In this document: in pieces, positions 52,010-60,318 of the stretch
Position numbering within the stretch: the first letter of the stretch is position 1
How the letters are laid out: every line of letters begins with the position of its first letter
From: Pontivivens marinum
Lineage (GTDB): Bacteria; Pseudomonadota; Alphaproteobacteria; Rhodobacterales; Rhodobacteraceae
Direction of reading: 5' to 3'
DNA length: 64,000 nucleotides
Assembly (NCBI RefSeq): GCF_900231835.1
Contig: NZ_OCTN01000009.1
Location: 1 to 64,000, forward strand
Made by a program: the position numbers and the translations under genes
The notes under the pieces: model-generated
Told to the model about the DNA's origin: nothing
Seen by the model: the letters and a program-made list of their open reading frames with translations, nothing else
The model's database searches: none

Positions 52010-52809
52010 TGCTCAGATTTCTCGCCCTGATCGGCTTTGCCTTGCTATATGTGCCGCTGCTGGTCCTCGTGATCTATTCCTTTAACGCCAGCCAGTTGGT
52101 CAGCGTTTGGGGCGGCTGGTCATTCCGCTGGTATGTCGAGTTATGGCAGAATGATGCGGTGCTGGAGGCGGCTTGGGTCTCGCTGCAAGTTGCGGTGCTG
52201 TCTGCGACCCTCGGCACGGCCTTTGGCACGGTGATCGGTTATATCCTGTCGCGGTTCGGTAAGTTCCGGCTGCGGATGCTGTTCACGGTGATGGCCACCG
52301 CGCCGATTGTGATGCCCGAGGTGGTGACCGGTCTGTCGCTGTTATTGCTGTTCATCACGATGGAACAGATGTTCGGCTGGCCCGAGGGGCGTTCGATCCT
52401 GACGATTGTGATCGCCCATGCGACCTTTGGCATGGCGTTTGTCGCGGTGGTGATTCAGGCCCGCTTGGCAGGGTTTGACAAGAGTATCGAGGAAGCCGCC
52501 CGCGATCTGGGTGCGCGCCCGCTGCGCATCTTTATGGGGATCACACTGCCGGTCATTGCGCCTGCTGTAATTTCCGGCTGGTTGCTGGCCTTTACCCTGT
52601 CGCTGGACGATCTGGTGATTGCCAGTTTTGTCAGCGGGCAGGGGTCCTCAACCCTACCAATGGTGATTTATTCCAAGGTGCGGTTGGGGGTCAGCCCTGA
52701 TGTGAACGCGCTGGGCACGATTGTTATCCTGATCGTCGCGCTGGGGCTGATCGTCGGCACTCAGATCATGAACAGAGCGGAGGCACGGCGCAAACGGGGT
52801 GTCGAGTGA
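52009..52809 (+). CDS. Polyamine-type ABC permease (PotI-like)
   Basis: A 266-residue permease: ATAPIVMPEVVTGLSLLLLF, coupling loop IEEAARDLGARPLRIFMGITLP and FTLSLDDLVIASFVSGQG, the PotI signature. It pairs with the PotH-like protein. The GNAT start overlaps its stop. Confidence 0.88.
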   Translation: MLRFLALIGFALLYVPLLVLVIYSFNASQLVSVWGGWSFRWYVELWQNDAVLEAAWVSLQVAVLSATLGTAFGTVIGYILSRFGKFRLRMLFTVMATAPIVMPEVVTGLSLLLLFITMEQMFGWPEGRSILTIVIAHATFGMAFVAVVIQARLAGFDKSIEEAARDLGARPLRIFMGITLPVIAPAVISGWLLAFTLSLDDLVIASFVSGQGSSTLPMVIYSKVRLGVSPDVNALGTIVILIVALGLIVGTQIMNRAEARRKRGVE

Positions 52810-53216
52810 TCGCGATTTGCGTTGGGCCTCTACCCGCGGAACAGGTCGCGCAATTGCGATTGGAAACCGCGTGGGAGGTGATTGATCCTACTGCGTTACA
52901 GCGCGCGCTGGATAACTCGCTGTTTTGCTTGTCGGCTCGTGAGGATGAGCAACTGGTAGGCATGGTGCGGGCATCGGGAGACGGTATTCTGTACGCGCAT
53001 ATACAGGACCTGATCGTGGCGCAGGGCCATCGGGGGCAGGGAATCGCGGGGCGGTTGCTGGATGCAATCCTGCACGAACTTGACGCGCAACTGGTGCATG
53101 GATCGGCCATTGGCCTGATGGCGGTTGCGGGGCTGGAGGGTTTTTACGCCTCTCGCGGGTTTACGGCGCGCCCCGATGGGATTTACGGGGCGGGAATGAC
53201 ACGTATGCGCGGCTAA
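52806..53216 (+). CDS. GNAT-family N-acetyltransferase
   Basis: A 136-residue acetyltransferase with the acetyl-CoA loop LIVAQGHRGQGIAGRLLDAI (about residues 61-80, R/QxxGxG/A motif). The GTG start overlaps the PotI-like stop (GTGA), so it is translated from the importer mRNA. GNAT enzymes acetylate amines; acetylation of imported polyamine is an attractive but unproven idea. Confidence 0.8.
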   Translation: MIAICVGPLPAEQVAQLRLETAWEVIDPTALQRALDNSLFCLSAREDEQLVGMVRASGDGILYAHIQDLIVAQGHRGQGIAGRLLDAILHELDAQLVHGSAIGLMAVAGLEGFYASRGFTARPDGIYGAGMTRMRG

Positions 53217-53282
53217 CGGGCGACATCCTTGCGTCCTATCGTGAGGCGCGGTAATCAACTCGAATAGCGTGGAGGATATGGC

Positions 53283-54134
53283 ATGGCAGTTGGTGAGACG
53301 GGCGATCTGGTCAGTGTCGAGTGGCTGGCCAAGCATATTGGCGCCCCCGACCTGCGAATTTTAGATGCAAGCTGGTATCTGCCAGCCGAGGGGCGCGACC
53401 CCAAGGCGGAGTATGAGGCCGAGCACATCCCCGGTGCGCGCTTTTTCGATATTGAGGAAATCTCGGACAGCGCCTCTGATTTGCCGCATATGGCCCCTCC
53501 GGTTGAGAAGTTTATCTCCCGGATGCGCGCAATGGGCATTGGTGACGGGCACCGCGTTGTCGTTTATGACAGCTCCGGCCTGTTTTCCGCCGCCCGTGTG
53601 TGGTGGATGTTCCGCCTGATGGGTAAAATGGATATCTCGGTTCTGGATGGCGGCCTGCCCGCGTGGAAGGCCGCAGGCCACGATGTCGATGATGAACCGC
53701 CCCTGTTGCGCGACCGTCACTTCACCGCCCGCCGCGATGGGTCCAAGGTGCGCGACGTGACGCAGGTTGCCGCGCAGGTAAAACTGGGACAGGAACAAAT
53801 CGTTGACGCCCGTTCCCCCGCACGGTTCCGCGGGGATGAGCCTGAGGCACGCGCCGGTCTGCGCGCCGGTCACATTCCCGGATCGCTGAACGTATATTAC
53901 AAGGACGTTCTGACCGCAGATGGCCATATAAAGTCCGAGGACGAGCTGCGCGCCGTCTTTACCGCTGCTGGCGTTGATGCGGACAAGCCGATCATTACGA
54001 CCTGCGGGTCCGGCGTGACTGCGGCGATCCTGTCACTGGCATTGTCGGTCATCGGGCATCGGCAGGTTGCACTATATGACGGATCATGGGCCGAATGGGG
54101 CATGTATCCCGATCTTAAGGTATCCCAAGGATGA
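53283..54134 (+). CDS. sseA: 3-mercaptopyruvate sulfurtransferase (two rhodanese domains)
   Basis: A 283-residue protein with two rhodanese domains. The inactive first domain contains ILDASWYLPAEGRDPKAEYEAEHIPGARFFDI; the second holds the catalytic loop TTCGSGVTAAI, whose CGSGVT form marks mercaptopyruvate sulfurtransferases rather than thiosulfate rhodaneses (CRxGxx). It transfers sulfur from 3-mercaptopyruvate to thiol acceptors. A GGAGG site lies 8 nt before the ATG. The following GNAT gene overlaps its stop. Confidence 0.88.
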   Translation: MAVGETGDLVSVEWLAKHIGAPDLRILDASWYLPAEGRDPKAEYEAEHIPGARFFDIEEISDSASDLPHMAPPVEKFISRMRAMGIGDGHRVVVYDSSGLFSAARVWWMFRLMGKMDISVLDGGLPAWKAAGHDVDDEPPLLRDRHFTARRDGSKVRDVTQVAAQVKLGQEQIVDARSPARFRGDEPEARAGLRAGHIPGSLNVYYKDVLTADGHIKSEDELRAVFTAAGVDADKPIITTCGSGVTAAILSLALSVIGHRQVALYDGSWAEWGMYPDLKVSQG

Positions 54135-54682
54135 GGCGCGAGGCAGGTGAGGAGGTGGAGTTCACTATCACCTTCCTCGAAATGACATCCCGCCCCGACT
54201 ATCCGCGCCCATCTGTTCCCGGCGGCCCACCTGTGGCGCTGTTGCGGGCCGAGGGGCCACCAAACCGGTATTTCCTCGACCTGTATCGCGGTGTCGGATC
54301 AAATTGGGAATGGAATGACAGGCTGCGTCAGTCGCCTGAGGATCTGCACGCCTTTGTCGGCAGTCCTGATGTTCATATCTATACCCTGATGCGAGACGGC
54401 TGGTCGGCGGGTTTCTTCACGCTGGATTTCCGTGAGGAAGCGACCTGCGATCTGGCTTATTTCGGCCTGATGCCCGAGGTGATCGGCGCAGGTTTGGGCA
54501 CATGGATGCTGCGCACCGCGATCCACACCGCTTGGGATGGGGTCGGCGTACAGCGCGTCACCGTCAATACCTGCACGCTGGACCACCCACGCGCCCTACA
54601 GCTTTACCAAAAACATGGGTATTCACCCATTCGCCAAGAGACCGCGACAACGGTGCTAACCGCGCCGCGCGACATGCCCTGA
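54131..54682 (+). CDS. GNAT-family N-acetyltransferase
   Basis: A protein of up to 183 residues with an acetyl-CoA motif in YFGLMPEVIGAGLGTWMLRTAIHTAW (about residues 105-130) and a C-terminal HPRALQLYQKHGYSP strand-helix typical of GNATs. The ATG at 54131 overlaps the sulfurtransferase stop; a GTG eight codons later also has a GAGG site, so the start is uncertain. Substrate unknown; location is between sulfur and amino-acid transamination genes. Confidence 0.78.
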   Translation: MRREAGEEVEFTITFLEMTSRPDYPRPSVPGGPPVALLRAEGPPNRYFLDLYRGVGSNWEWNDRLRQSPEDLHAFVGSPDVHIYTLMRDGWSAGFFTLDFREEATCDLAYFGLMPEVIGAGLGTWMLRTAIHTAWDGVGVQRVTVNTCTLDHPRALQLYQKHGYSPIRQETATTVLTAPRDMP

Positions 54683-54695
54683 GGAGACCACCGAA

Positions 54696-55871
54696 ATGTT
54701 CAGCGCCCTTCCCGAGCCAAAGGCAGATGCCATCATTGCACTGATTCAGGCCTTTGCCGAGGATCCCCGCGACTCCAAAGTCGATTTGGGCGTTGGCGTC
54801 TACAAGGACGACGCAGGCAAAACCCCCGTCATGCGCGCCGTTAAGGAGGCTGAGCGCCGGTTGCTCGCTGCGCAGGACAGCAAATCCTACACTAAGCTGA
54901 CAGGAAACCCCGATTTCGTGGCTGGGATGCAGCGCCTCGCCTTGGGTAAAGTCAGTGACCGTCTGACCGGCGCGCAGGCTCCCGGTGGCACAGGTGCGCT
55001 GCGGGTTTTGTTTGAGCTGACCATGCGTGCAAACCCCGACGCTCGTTTCTGGTATTCCGCGCCGAGCTGGCCTAACCATCAGGCGATGCTGGCCAATATG
55101 AAGGTGCCGCATCAGTCCTATCCTTACTTCGACGCCGAAACGCTGGGTGTTGATTTCGACGCCATGATTGCCACGCTGGATGGGCTGGACGCCAATGATG
55201 TCGTCATCCTGCATGGTTGCTGCCACAATCCGACGGGTGCCAACCTGACGCAGGCGCAGTGGGAGCGTGTGACGCAAAGCGCGCTGGACAATGGCTGGAT
55301 GCCGCTGGTGGACTTTGCCTATCAGGGTCTGGGTGATGGTTTGGAGGAGGACGCGCAGGGCGTGCGTTACATGGCGTCCAAGATGCCGCGCATGATGGTC
55401 GCGACCTCGTGTTCCAAAAATTTCGGCCTGTACCGTGACCGCGCCGGTTGCGCGATCGTGCAGTGTGAGAGCGCGGCAGAGGTTCCCCTCGTCACCGCGA
55501 CGCTCAGCTCGGTGAACCGCTTGCTGTATTCCTTCGCGCCGGATCACCCCGCTGCTGTGGTTGCTGAAATCCTAACCGATCCAGAGCTGCGCGCCGATTG
55601 GGAGGCCGAACTGGCTGAGATGCGCGACCGGATCAACGGATTGCGCACCGGCTTGGCCGAAGCATTGCGTCAGGAAACAAACTCGAACCGCTTTGATTTC
55701 ATTGCGGAACATCGCGGCATGTTCTCGCGCCTTGGTGCGACGCCGGAGCAGGTGGCTGCAATGCGTGAGGGTGGCATCTATATGGTTGGCGACAGCCGCA
55801 TGAACATCGCGGGCCTGACGACGGATAAGCTGCGCGACTTCGCACGTGCAGCTGCGGCAGCTGGGGTATAA
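54696..55871 (+). CDS. Aspartate/aromatic aminotransferase (class I)
   Basis: A 391-residue PLP enzyme of the AspC/TyrB subgroup: DLGVGVYKDDAGKTPVMRAV at the N-terminus, HGCCHNPTGANLT, DFAYQGLGDGLEED, and the Schiff-base lysine in SCSKNFGLYRDRAG. Near the C-terminus it reads HRGMFSRLG and GDSRMNIAGLT. It exchanges amino groups between aspartate or aromatic amino acids and 2-oxoglutarate. With the preceding sulfurtransferase it could supply 3-mercaptopyruvate from cysteine. The cyclodeaminase-family gene starts on the last base of its stop. Confidence 0.9.
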   Translation: MFSALPEPKADAIIALIQAFAEDPRDSKVDLGVGVYKDDAGKTPVMRAVKEAERRLLAAQDSKSYTKLTGNPDFVAGMQRLALGKVSDRLTGAQAPGGTGALRVLFELTMRANPDARFWYSAPSWPNHQAMLANMKVPHQSYPYFDAETLGVDFDAMIATLDGLDANDVVILHGCCHNPTGANLTQAQWERVTQSALDNGWMPLVDFAYQGLGDGLEEDAQGVRYMASKMPRMMVATSCSKNFGLYRDRAGCAIVQCESAAEVPLVTATLSSVNRLLYSFAPDHPAAVVAEILTDPELRADWEAELAEMRDRINGLRTGLAEALRQETNSNRFDFIAEHRGMFSRLGATPEQVAAMREGGIYMVGDSRMNIAGLTTDKLRDFARAAAAAGV

Positions 55872-56791
55872 TGGCCTCGCTACCGTATATCACCGCGGCG
55901 GAGGCCGGTCCCTGCGACTGGCCCCGCCTTGTTGATGCGCTGGCGGAAGGACACCGCGGCGGCGCGTTCGAGATTTCGGACCAGTTCCTGCATCGCCGCG
56001 ATGATGTCATGCTCAGCCGCGCCGCATGGATCGACGGGCAGGGCGTTGGCGTAAAGTCGGTGACGGTGTTTCCGGGCAATGTCGCGCAAGATCGCCCCAG
56101 CGTTCAGGGGGCGATGATCGTCTTTGATGACGTGACCGGCGCGCCCCGTGCACTGATCGATAGCGCATTGATTACCAAGTGGAAAACGGCTGCGGATTCC
56201 GTACTTGGCGGTCGGCTGTTAGCGCGCCCTGATGCGCGAAACCTGCTGATTATCGGCGCAGGTTCAGTCGCGGCCAGCCTGATCGAGGCCTATCCGGCCG
56301 TGCTGCCGAATATCGACAAAATCACGCTGTGGAATCGCACAACGGCCAAGGCGCAGTCGCTGGCGGACCAATATCCCCATGTTGAGGTCGCGCAGGATTT
56401 GCAGACCGCGCTGGCGGATGCGGATATCGTGTCCACAGCAACCATGAGCAACACCCCCATCTTGGCGGGTGCAATGTTACGCGCAGGCACGCATGTCGAT
56501 CTGATCGGCGCATTCACCGCCACCATGCGTGAGGCAGATGACGAGGTGCTGCGCCGTGGCCGTATCTTCGTTGATTCATATGAGACGACGCTGGATCATA
56601 TCGGTGAGTTGATGATCCCTCTGGCCGCAGGAACCATCGTGCGCAGCGACGTTCAGGGCGATTTCCGCGCCATGGTTGCAGGCACTGCTGGTCGGCAAAA
56701 CGCGGATGAAATTACGGTGTTCAAGAATGGCGGCGGCGCGCATCTGGACCTGATGACCGCGAACCTGATTTTAACGCTCTGCGTTATTTAG
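55871..56791 (+). CDS. Ornithine cyclodeaminase/mu-crystallin family protein
   Basis: A 306-residue protein: RAGALIDSALITKWKTAADSVLGGRLLA-type substrate segment, then a Rossmann motif LLIIGAGSVAASLIEAYPAV (about residues 126-145) for NAD(P), and VDLIGAFTATMREADDEVL. The GAF form after the aspartate resembles alanine dehydrogenase and ketimine reductase members more than true ornithine cyclodeaminases, so imine reduction or amino-acid dehydrogenation is at least as likely as proline formation. It is the last gene of the run beginning at potF. Confidence 0.8.
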   Translation: MASLPYITAAEAGPCDWPRLVDALAEGHRGGAFEISDQFLHRRDDVMLSRAAWIDGQGVGVKSVTVFPGNVAQDRPSVQGAMIVFDDVTGAPRALIDSALITKWKTAADSVLGGRLLARPDARNLLIIGAGSVAASLIEAYPAVLPNIDKITLWNRTTAKAQSLADQYPHVEVAQDLQTALADADIVSTATMSNTPILAGAMLRAGTHVDLIGAFTATMREADDEVLRRGRIFVDSYETTLDHIGELMIPLAAGTIVRSDVQGDFRAMVAGTAGRQNADEITVFKNGGGAHLDLMTANLILTLCVI

Positions 56792-56795
56792 GGAA

Positions 56796-56843
56796 CCTTT
56801 CGCTGTTCAATCACGTTGATAGGGCGTGATTGAACGCGAAAGG
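56796..56843 (+). promoter_or_regulatory. Long hairpin covering the ribosome binding site of a small membrane peptide
   Basis: Arms 56796-56815 and 56825-56843 pair over 19 bp with a single bulged T (56804) and a 9-nt loop. The right arm ends in GCGAAAGG, the core of the ribosome binding site for the 24-codon gene at 56853. No T run follows, so it is more than an ordinary terminator for the upstream operon. It could be a translation switch, a processing site, or an operator. Confidence 0.55.
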
Positions 56844-56852
56844 AATATTTAA

Positions 56853-56927
56853 ATGCGTGGTATTATTTATCTGGTCGGACTTGTTGTTGTCGTTCTGTTT
56901 ATCCTGCGCGTTCTAGGTATCGCGTAA
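56853..56927 (+). CDS. 24-residue single-pass membrane peptide
   Basis: ATG 56853 opens MRGIIYLVGLVVVVLFILRV, then LGIA and TAA: one hydrophobic helix with an arginine near each end. AGGA lies 8 nt upstream. Similar tiny hydrophobic peptides beginning MRGIIYLVGL are, to my recollection, widespread and usually unannotated in Rhodobacterales. Its product should be an inner-membrane peptide, perhaps a modulator of a membrane protein. It converges on a sensor-kinase gene and shares a palindromic end with it. Function unknown. Confidence 0.7.
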   Translation: MRGIIYLVGLVVVVLFILRVLGIA

Positions 56928-56940
56928 TATTCAAATATTA
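56925..56940. repeat. AT-rich palindrome at convergent gene ends
   Basis: TAATATTCAAATATTA is a perfect inverted repeat (7-bp arms, CA centre). Its left TAA is the stop of the small peptide gene and its right TTA is the stop of the sensor kinase on the other strand. Confidence 0.55.
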
Positions 56941-59616
56941 TAGCGTGTGATTATTTTCATCATATGTTTTTAAAGTAATTCTGAAGCTTGCACCCGGTCC
57001 ATTCGGGTCGAGCGTCAGGTCCCCGTCCAGATTTCGCATGATTTCCCGACTGATCGGCAGGCCCAATCCGGCACTGCCCGCTAGGGTCTGATGCTGCAAA
57101 CGGGTGAATTTTTCAAAGACCTTTTCCTGATCATCCGGTGCAATACCCGGACCATTATCAGCCACCGTGACCTGTACTTGGTCGCGGTCGCGGCTGACCT
57201 GAACAATTATCGCCGGTGGCTGACCACGCCCGTATTTTACTGCATTGCTGAGGACATTTATCAGCACCTGCGCCAAACGATCCCGATCCGCCGATACGGT
57301 AATGTCTGGTCCCGAGGCATGGATCAGCTGCACACCGGCGCGACGCATGAGTGGCTCGGTCGCGGCGAGCGCTTGCTCGATTGAGGCGTTCAGAGAAACG
57401 GGCACCTTCTCGATCTGGGCCTTGCCGTTTTCCAGCACGGAAACGTCCAGGATCTCATCCAGCAGGCGGGTCAAACGCTGCGCTTCCTCATGGATGATGG
57501 AAACGAAACGGCGGGCCTGTTCCGGCTCCAGATCATCACCATCGCGCAAAATTTCAGCAAAGGACCGGACGGAGGTCATCGGCGTTCGCAGCTCATGACT
57601 GATCTGGCTGAGAAAGGCGTCCTTCTGCTCCGCAATCTCATGCAGGCGAGCATTGGCATGGCGTAGTTGCGAGGCTGTTTCCTGTAATTCGCGACTCTTT
57701 TCCTCGATCCGGTTGGAGTATTCGATGATCTGCGCCGTCTCATCCGCCATCCGCATCAGTTCGGAGACTGAGACGGTGCCATGCCCGCCAATCTGGCTAA
57801 CCATCGCGTGGGCCGAGGCGGAGCCGATTGCACCGGCCAATGCACGCTCCAACCTCTCGGTCAGTTCAGCGGTCGGGTCAGGTAAACCGCTATGCTTACC
57901 CTGCGATCGTGCAATATCGGTGAACATCCGCCATGAGGTTTCGCGCCCCAGAATGCGTTGCGCCAGCTCAAATAAATCCTCGGATTTCGCGGCCCGTTGC
58001 AGGGCGATGGCGGGGCGATCTGCGGTGATGTTGAACACGTCAACAAACAGCTTTGCCTGCAATTGTTCCAACGCGGATGGTTGGGATAGCAGCGACACTG
58101 CGACTAGGGCCGTGATGTTCACCGTCATGGACCAGACTGTGGCGTGGACCAGAGGATCGGCAAATTCCGACCCGAACAATTGCTGTGGGCGCAATAGGCT
58201 GATGCCCCATGGGCCGTTTGAAATCACCTCGGGTGGCAACAGGAATGCGCCGTCAAAGCTGGGGATGAACAGGGTATAGGCCCAAACGGCAAAGCCCGCG
58301 ATAACCGCGGTAATCGCACCGGTTCGGGTTGCCCCGCGCCAATACAGCGCGCCGATAATGCTGGGCAGCAATTGCGCGACGCCCAAAAATGCGATCAACC
58401 CGATGGAGGCCAGCGCGGTAGAGCCGCCCGTAAACCGGAAATAGATATATCCCAGCGCCAGAATTCCGATGATGCTGGCGCGGCGTGAGAATAGCAGCAT
58501 GTGCCGCACATCGCCGCTGGCTGTGGGTGATTTCTTGGCCGAGCGCAGCCATAGCGGCATGATGATATGGTTTGAAACCATTGTGCTCAGGGCAATTGCG
58601 GCCACGATGACCATGGATGTGGCGGCGGAGAAGCCTCCCAAAAATGCCAGCAGCGCCAGTGATCCATTCCCTGCCCCTAGTGGCACGGTCAGCACGTACA
58701 GGTCGGGGTTTGCGTCGCTGGGCAATCCGGTCATGCCCGCAATCGCAATGGGTAGAACGAACAGGGAGATCAGGAAGACGTAGAACGGAAAGGCCCAACT
58801 GGCCGTGGCGAGGTGCCGCTCGTCCACATTCTCGACCACAGCGACCTGAAACATACGGGGCAGGCAGATAACGGCGGTGGCGGATAGGAATAGCAGCGTG
58901 ACCCAGCGGGGGCCGAACACTTCCGCGCTCAGCAATTCGGGGTCTGGCATGCGTGCGAAAATATCGGTCGGACCGTCTGCGATGCCAAACACCACGAATA
59001 AACCGACAGAGGTTAGGGCGACCAGCTTGACCACGGCCTCCAACGCGATGGCGGTAACGACGCCGTAATGTTGCTCGTTCGCGTCCACATGGCGGGTGCC
59101 GAACAGGATGGTAAAGGCGGCCAAACCGCACGCGATCCAGAATGCCGTCTGCGCGGGCTGTGTCCCTACATCTGAAAACAGCGCAAAGCTTAGGCTCAAC
59201 GATTGCAATTGCAGCGCGATATATGGGGTCGAGGCAAGGACCGCGATCAGCGTGACAACAACGCCGATGGATGTGCTTTTGCCATAGCGCGAGGACAGCA
59301 AATCCGCGACGGAGGTTGTCCGCTGCTCGTTTGAGATGCGGACCAATTTGCGCAGGACCAGCCACCAGCCCAGAAAGGTCAGCGTCGGGCCTAGATAAAT
59401 CGCTGCGAATTCCAGCCCACTGCGGGCGGCGGAGCCAACACCGCCATAATAGGTCCATGCCGTGCAATAAACGGAGAGCGACAGGGTGTAGACCCACGGC
59501 GTTCTGATCCAGCCAAACTGCCCCCGCTTTGCCCGTTGTTCAGCCCAGAACGCGACGCAAAACAGCAGTGCCACGTATAGCAAGCTGGTGATGACAATGG
59601 TGTTCCAGCTCGGCAT
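56938..59616 (-). CDS. Sodium/solute-symporter-fused sensor histidine kinase (CrbS-like)
   Basis: An 892-residue hybrid. Residues about 1-510 form a SLC5/PutP-like domain with about 13 hydrophobic segments (WTYYGGVGSAARSGLEFAAIYLGP, FLGGFSAATSMVIVAAIALSTMVSN). A linker and coiled coil lead to the HisKA domain with His674 in SQISHELRTP, then the ATPase domain (INVLSNAVKYG, ADNGPGIAPDD, GSAGLGLPIS). CrbS-type kinases sense acetate-like metabolites or carry the transport signal to a response regulator. The response regulator and a two-TM protein are encoded upstream on the same strand. No PAS domain was recognised. Ligand inferred only. Confidence 0.85.
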   Translation of the reverse strand: MPSWNTIVITSLLYVALLFCVAFWAEQRAKRGQFGWIRTPWVYTLSLSVYCTAWTYYGGVGSAARSGLEFAAIYLGPTLTFLGWWLVLRKLVRISNEQRTTSVADLLSSRYGKSTSIGVVVTLIAVLASTPYIALQLQSLSLSFALFSDVGTQPAQTAFWIACGLAAFTILFGTRHVDANEQHYGVVTAIALEAVVKLVALTSVGLFVVFGIADGPTDIFARMPDPELLSAEVFGPRWVTLLFLSATAVICLPRMFQVAVVENVDERHLATASWAFPFYVFLISLFVLPIAIAGMTGLPSDANPDLYVLTVPLGAGNGSLALLAFLGGFSAATSMVIVAAIALSTMVSNHIIMPLWLRSAKKSPTASGDVRHMLLFSRRASIIGILALGYIYFRFTGGSTALASIGLIAFLGVAQLLPSIIGALYWRGATRTGAITAVIAGFAVWAYTLFIPSFDGAFLLPPEVISNGPWGISLLRPQQLFGSEFADPLVHATVWSMTVNITALVAVSLLSQPSALEQLQAKLFVDVFNITADRPAIALQRAAKSEDLFELAQRILGRETSWRMFTDIARSQGKHSGLPDPTAELTERLERALAGAIGSASAHAMVSQIGGHGTVSVSELMRMADETAQIIEYSNRIEEKSRELQETASQLRHANARLHEIAEQKDAFLSQISHELRTPMTSVRSFAEILRDGDDLEPEQARRFVSIIHEEAQRLTRLLDEILDVSVLENGKAQIEKVPVSLNASIEQALAATEPLMRRAGVQLIHASGPDITVSADRDRLAQVLINVLSNAVKYGRGQPPAIIVQVSRDRDQVQVTVADNGPGIAPDDQEKVFEKFTRLQHQTLAGSAGLGLPISREIMRNLDGDLTLDPNGPGASFRITLKTYDENNHTL

Positions 59617-59618
59617 TG

Positions 59619-59852
59619 CTACTCATCGCCCGGCTGGGTCAATAAATGGGCCAAGTGGCGTGCGATGATAATCAGCGCCAACCACAAACCAAACAGCCAA
59701 ACGACAATCAGCGGCACACCGAAAACCGTAACAGGTGCGGCGAAGAGCTTGATGAACGGTGGCAAAATCAGAAAAGCGGCAAAGATCGGCAGGATGACAG
59801 CCCCGTCATAGCGCCGTTTGCGCGCGCGGGGGATATCCTCCTGCTGGCTCAC
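59619..59852 (-). CDS. Small two-TM membrane protein in the sensor-kinase operon
   Basis: A 77-residue protein with a basic N-terminus (RARKRRYDG) and two hydrophobic helices (ILPIFAAFLILPPFIKLF and GVPLIVVWLFGLWLALIII). The GTG start overlaps the response-regulator stop (GTGA), and the kinase gene follows 2 bp later. Small proteins of this kind sit beside SLC5-type transporters in other bacteria; it may assist the transporter-like half of the kinase. No named family was assigned. Confidence 0.75.
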   Translation of the reverse strand: MSQQEDIPRARKRRYDGAVILPIFAAFLILPPFIKLFAAPVTVFGVPLIVVWLFGLWLALIIIARHLAHLLTQPGDE

Positions 59853-60223
59853 GGTGTCAGACCGGTCAGCCGCCGCGCCTGTGCTATGATCTCGGCGTTG
59901 GAGAATGGCTTGGTCATGAACAGATCGGCGCCCAGTTGTTCCGCCTGATCGCGATCGCGCGTTTGCCCCTTGGCCGTCAGCATCATCACGGGTGTGGTGC
60001 CAAGCGCGCCATGGGTGCGTAGGTCACGTAAAACGTCAAATCCGGACAGGTTTGGCAGCATAACGTCTAGAATCATCAAGTCGGGAGTGATCCGTTCCGC
60101 CTCGGCCAGTGCGCGCGCACCGTCTGGAATTGTGGACACGTCGAAACCGTCGCGCCGCAGCAGAAATGCTAACGACTCCACAATATTCGCCTCGTCCTCG
60201 ACGATGAGTATACGTTTGACCAT
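59849..60223 (-). CDS. Stand-alone response regulator receiver protein
   Basis: A 124-residue CheY-like receiver domain: acidic pocket EDE at residues 9-11, phospho-acceptor Asp53 in LMILDVMLP, and the conserved Thr and Lys in MLTAKGQ and FMTKPF. It has no DNA-binding output domain, unlike CrbR (receiver plus LuxR HTH). It lies first in the operon with the kinase, preceded by GGAGAAGTA. The signal must pass to another protein or act by phosphotransfer. Confidence 0.88.
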   Translation of the reverse strand: MVKRILIVEDEANIVESLAFLLRRDGFDVSTIPDGARALAEAERITPDLMILDVMLPNLSGFDVLRDLRTHGALGTTPVMMLTAKGQTRDRDQAEQLGADLFMTKPFSNAEIIAQARRLTGLTP

Positions 60224-60318
60224 TACTTCTCCCCATGCGCGTATTCGTCAACTGTCGTGATCTTTTGCGCGTGTGCCGCACCTTAGCGCCGACAGGTGGC
60301 ATCCAGCAACGGACAAAA

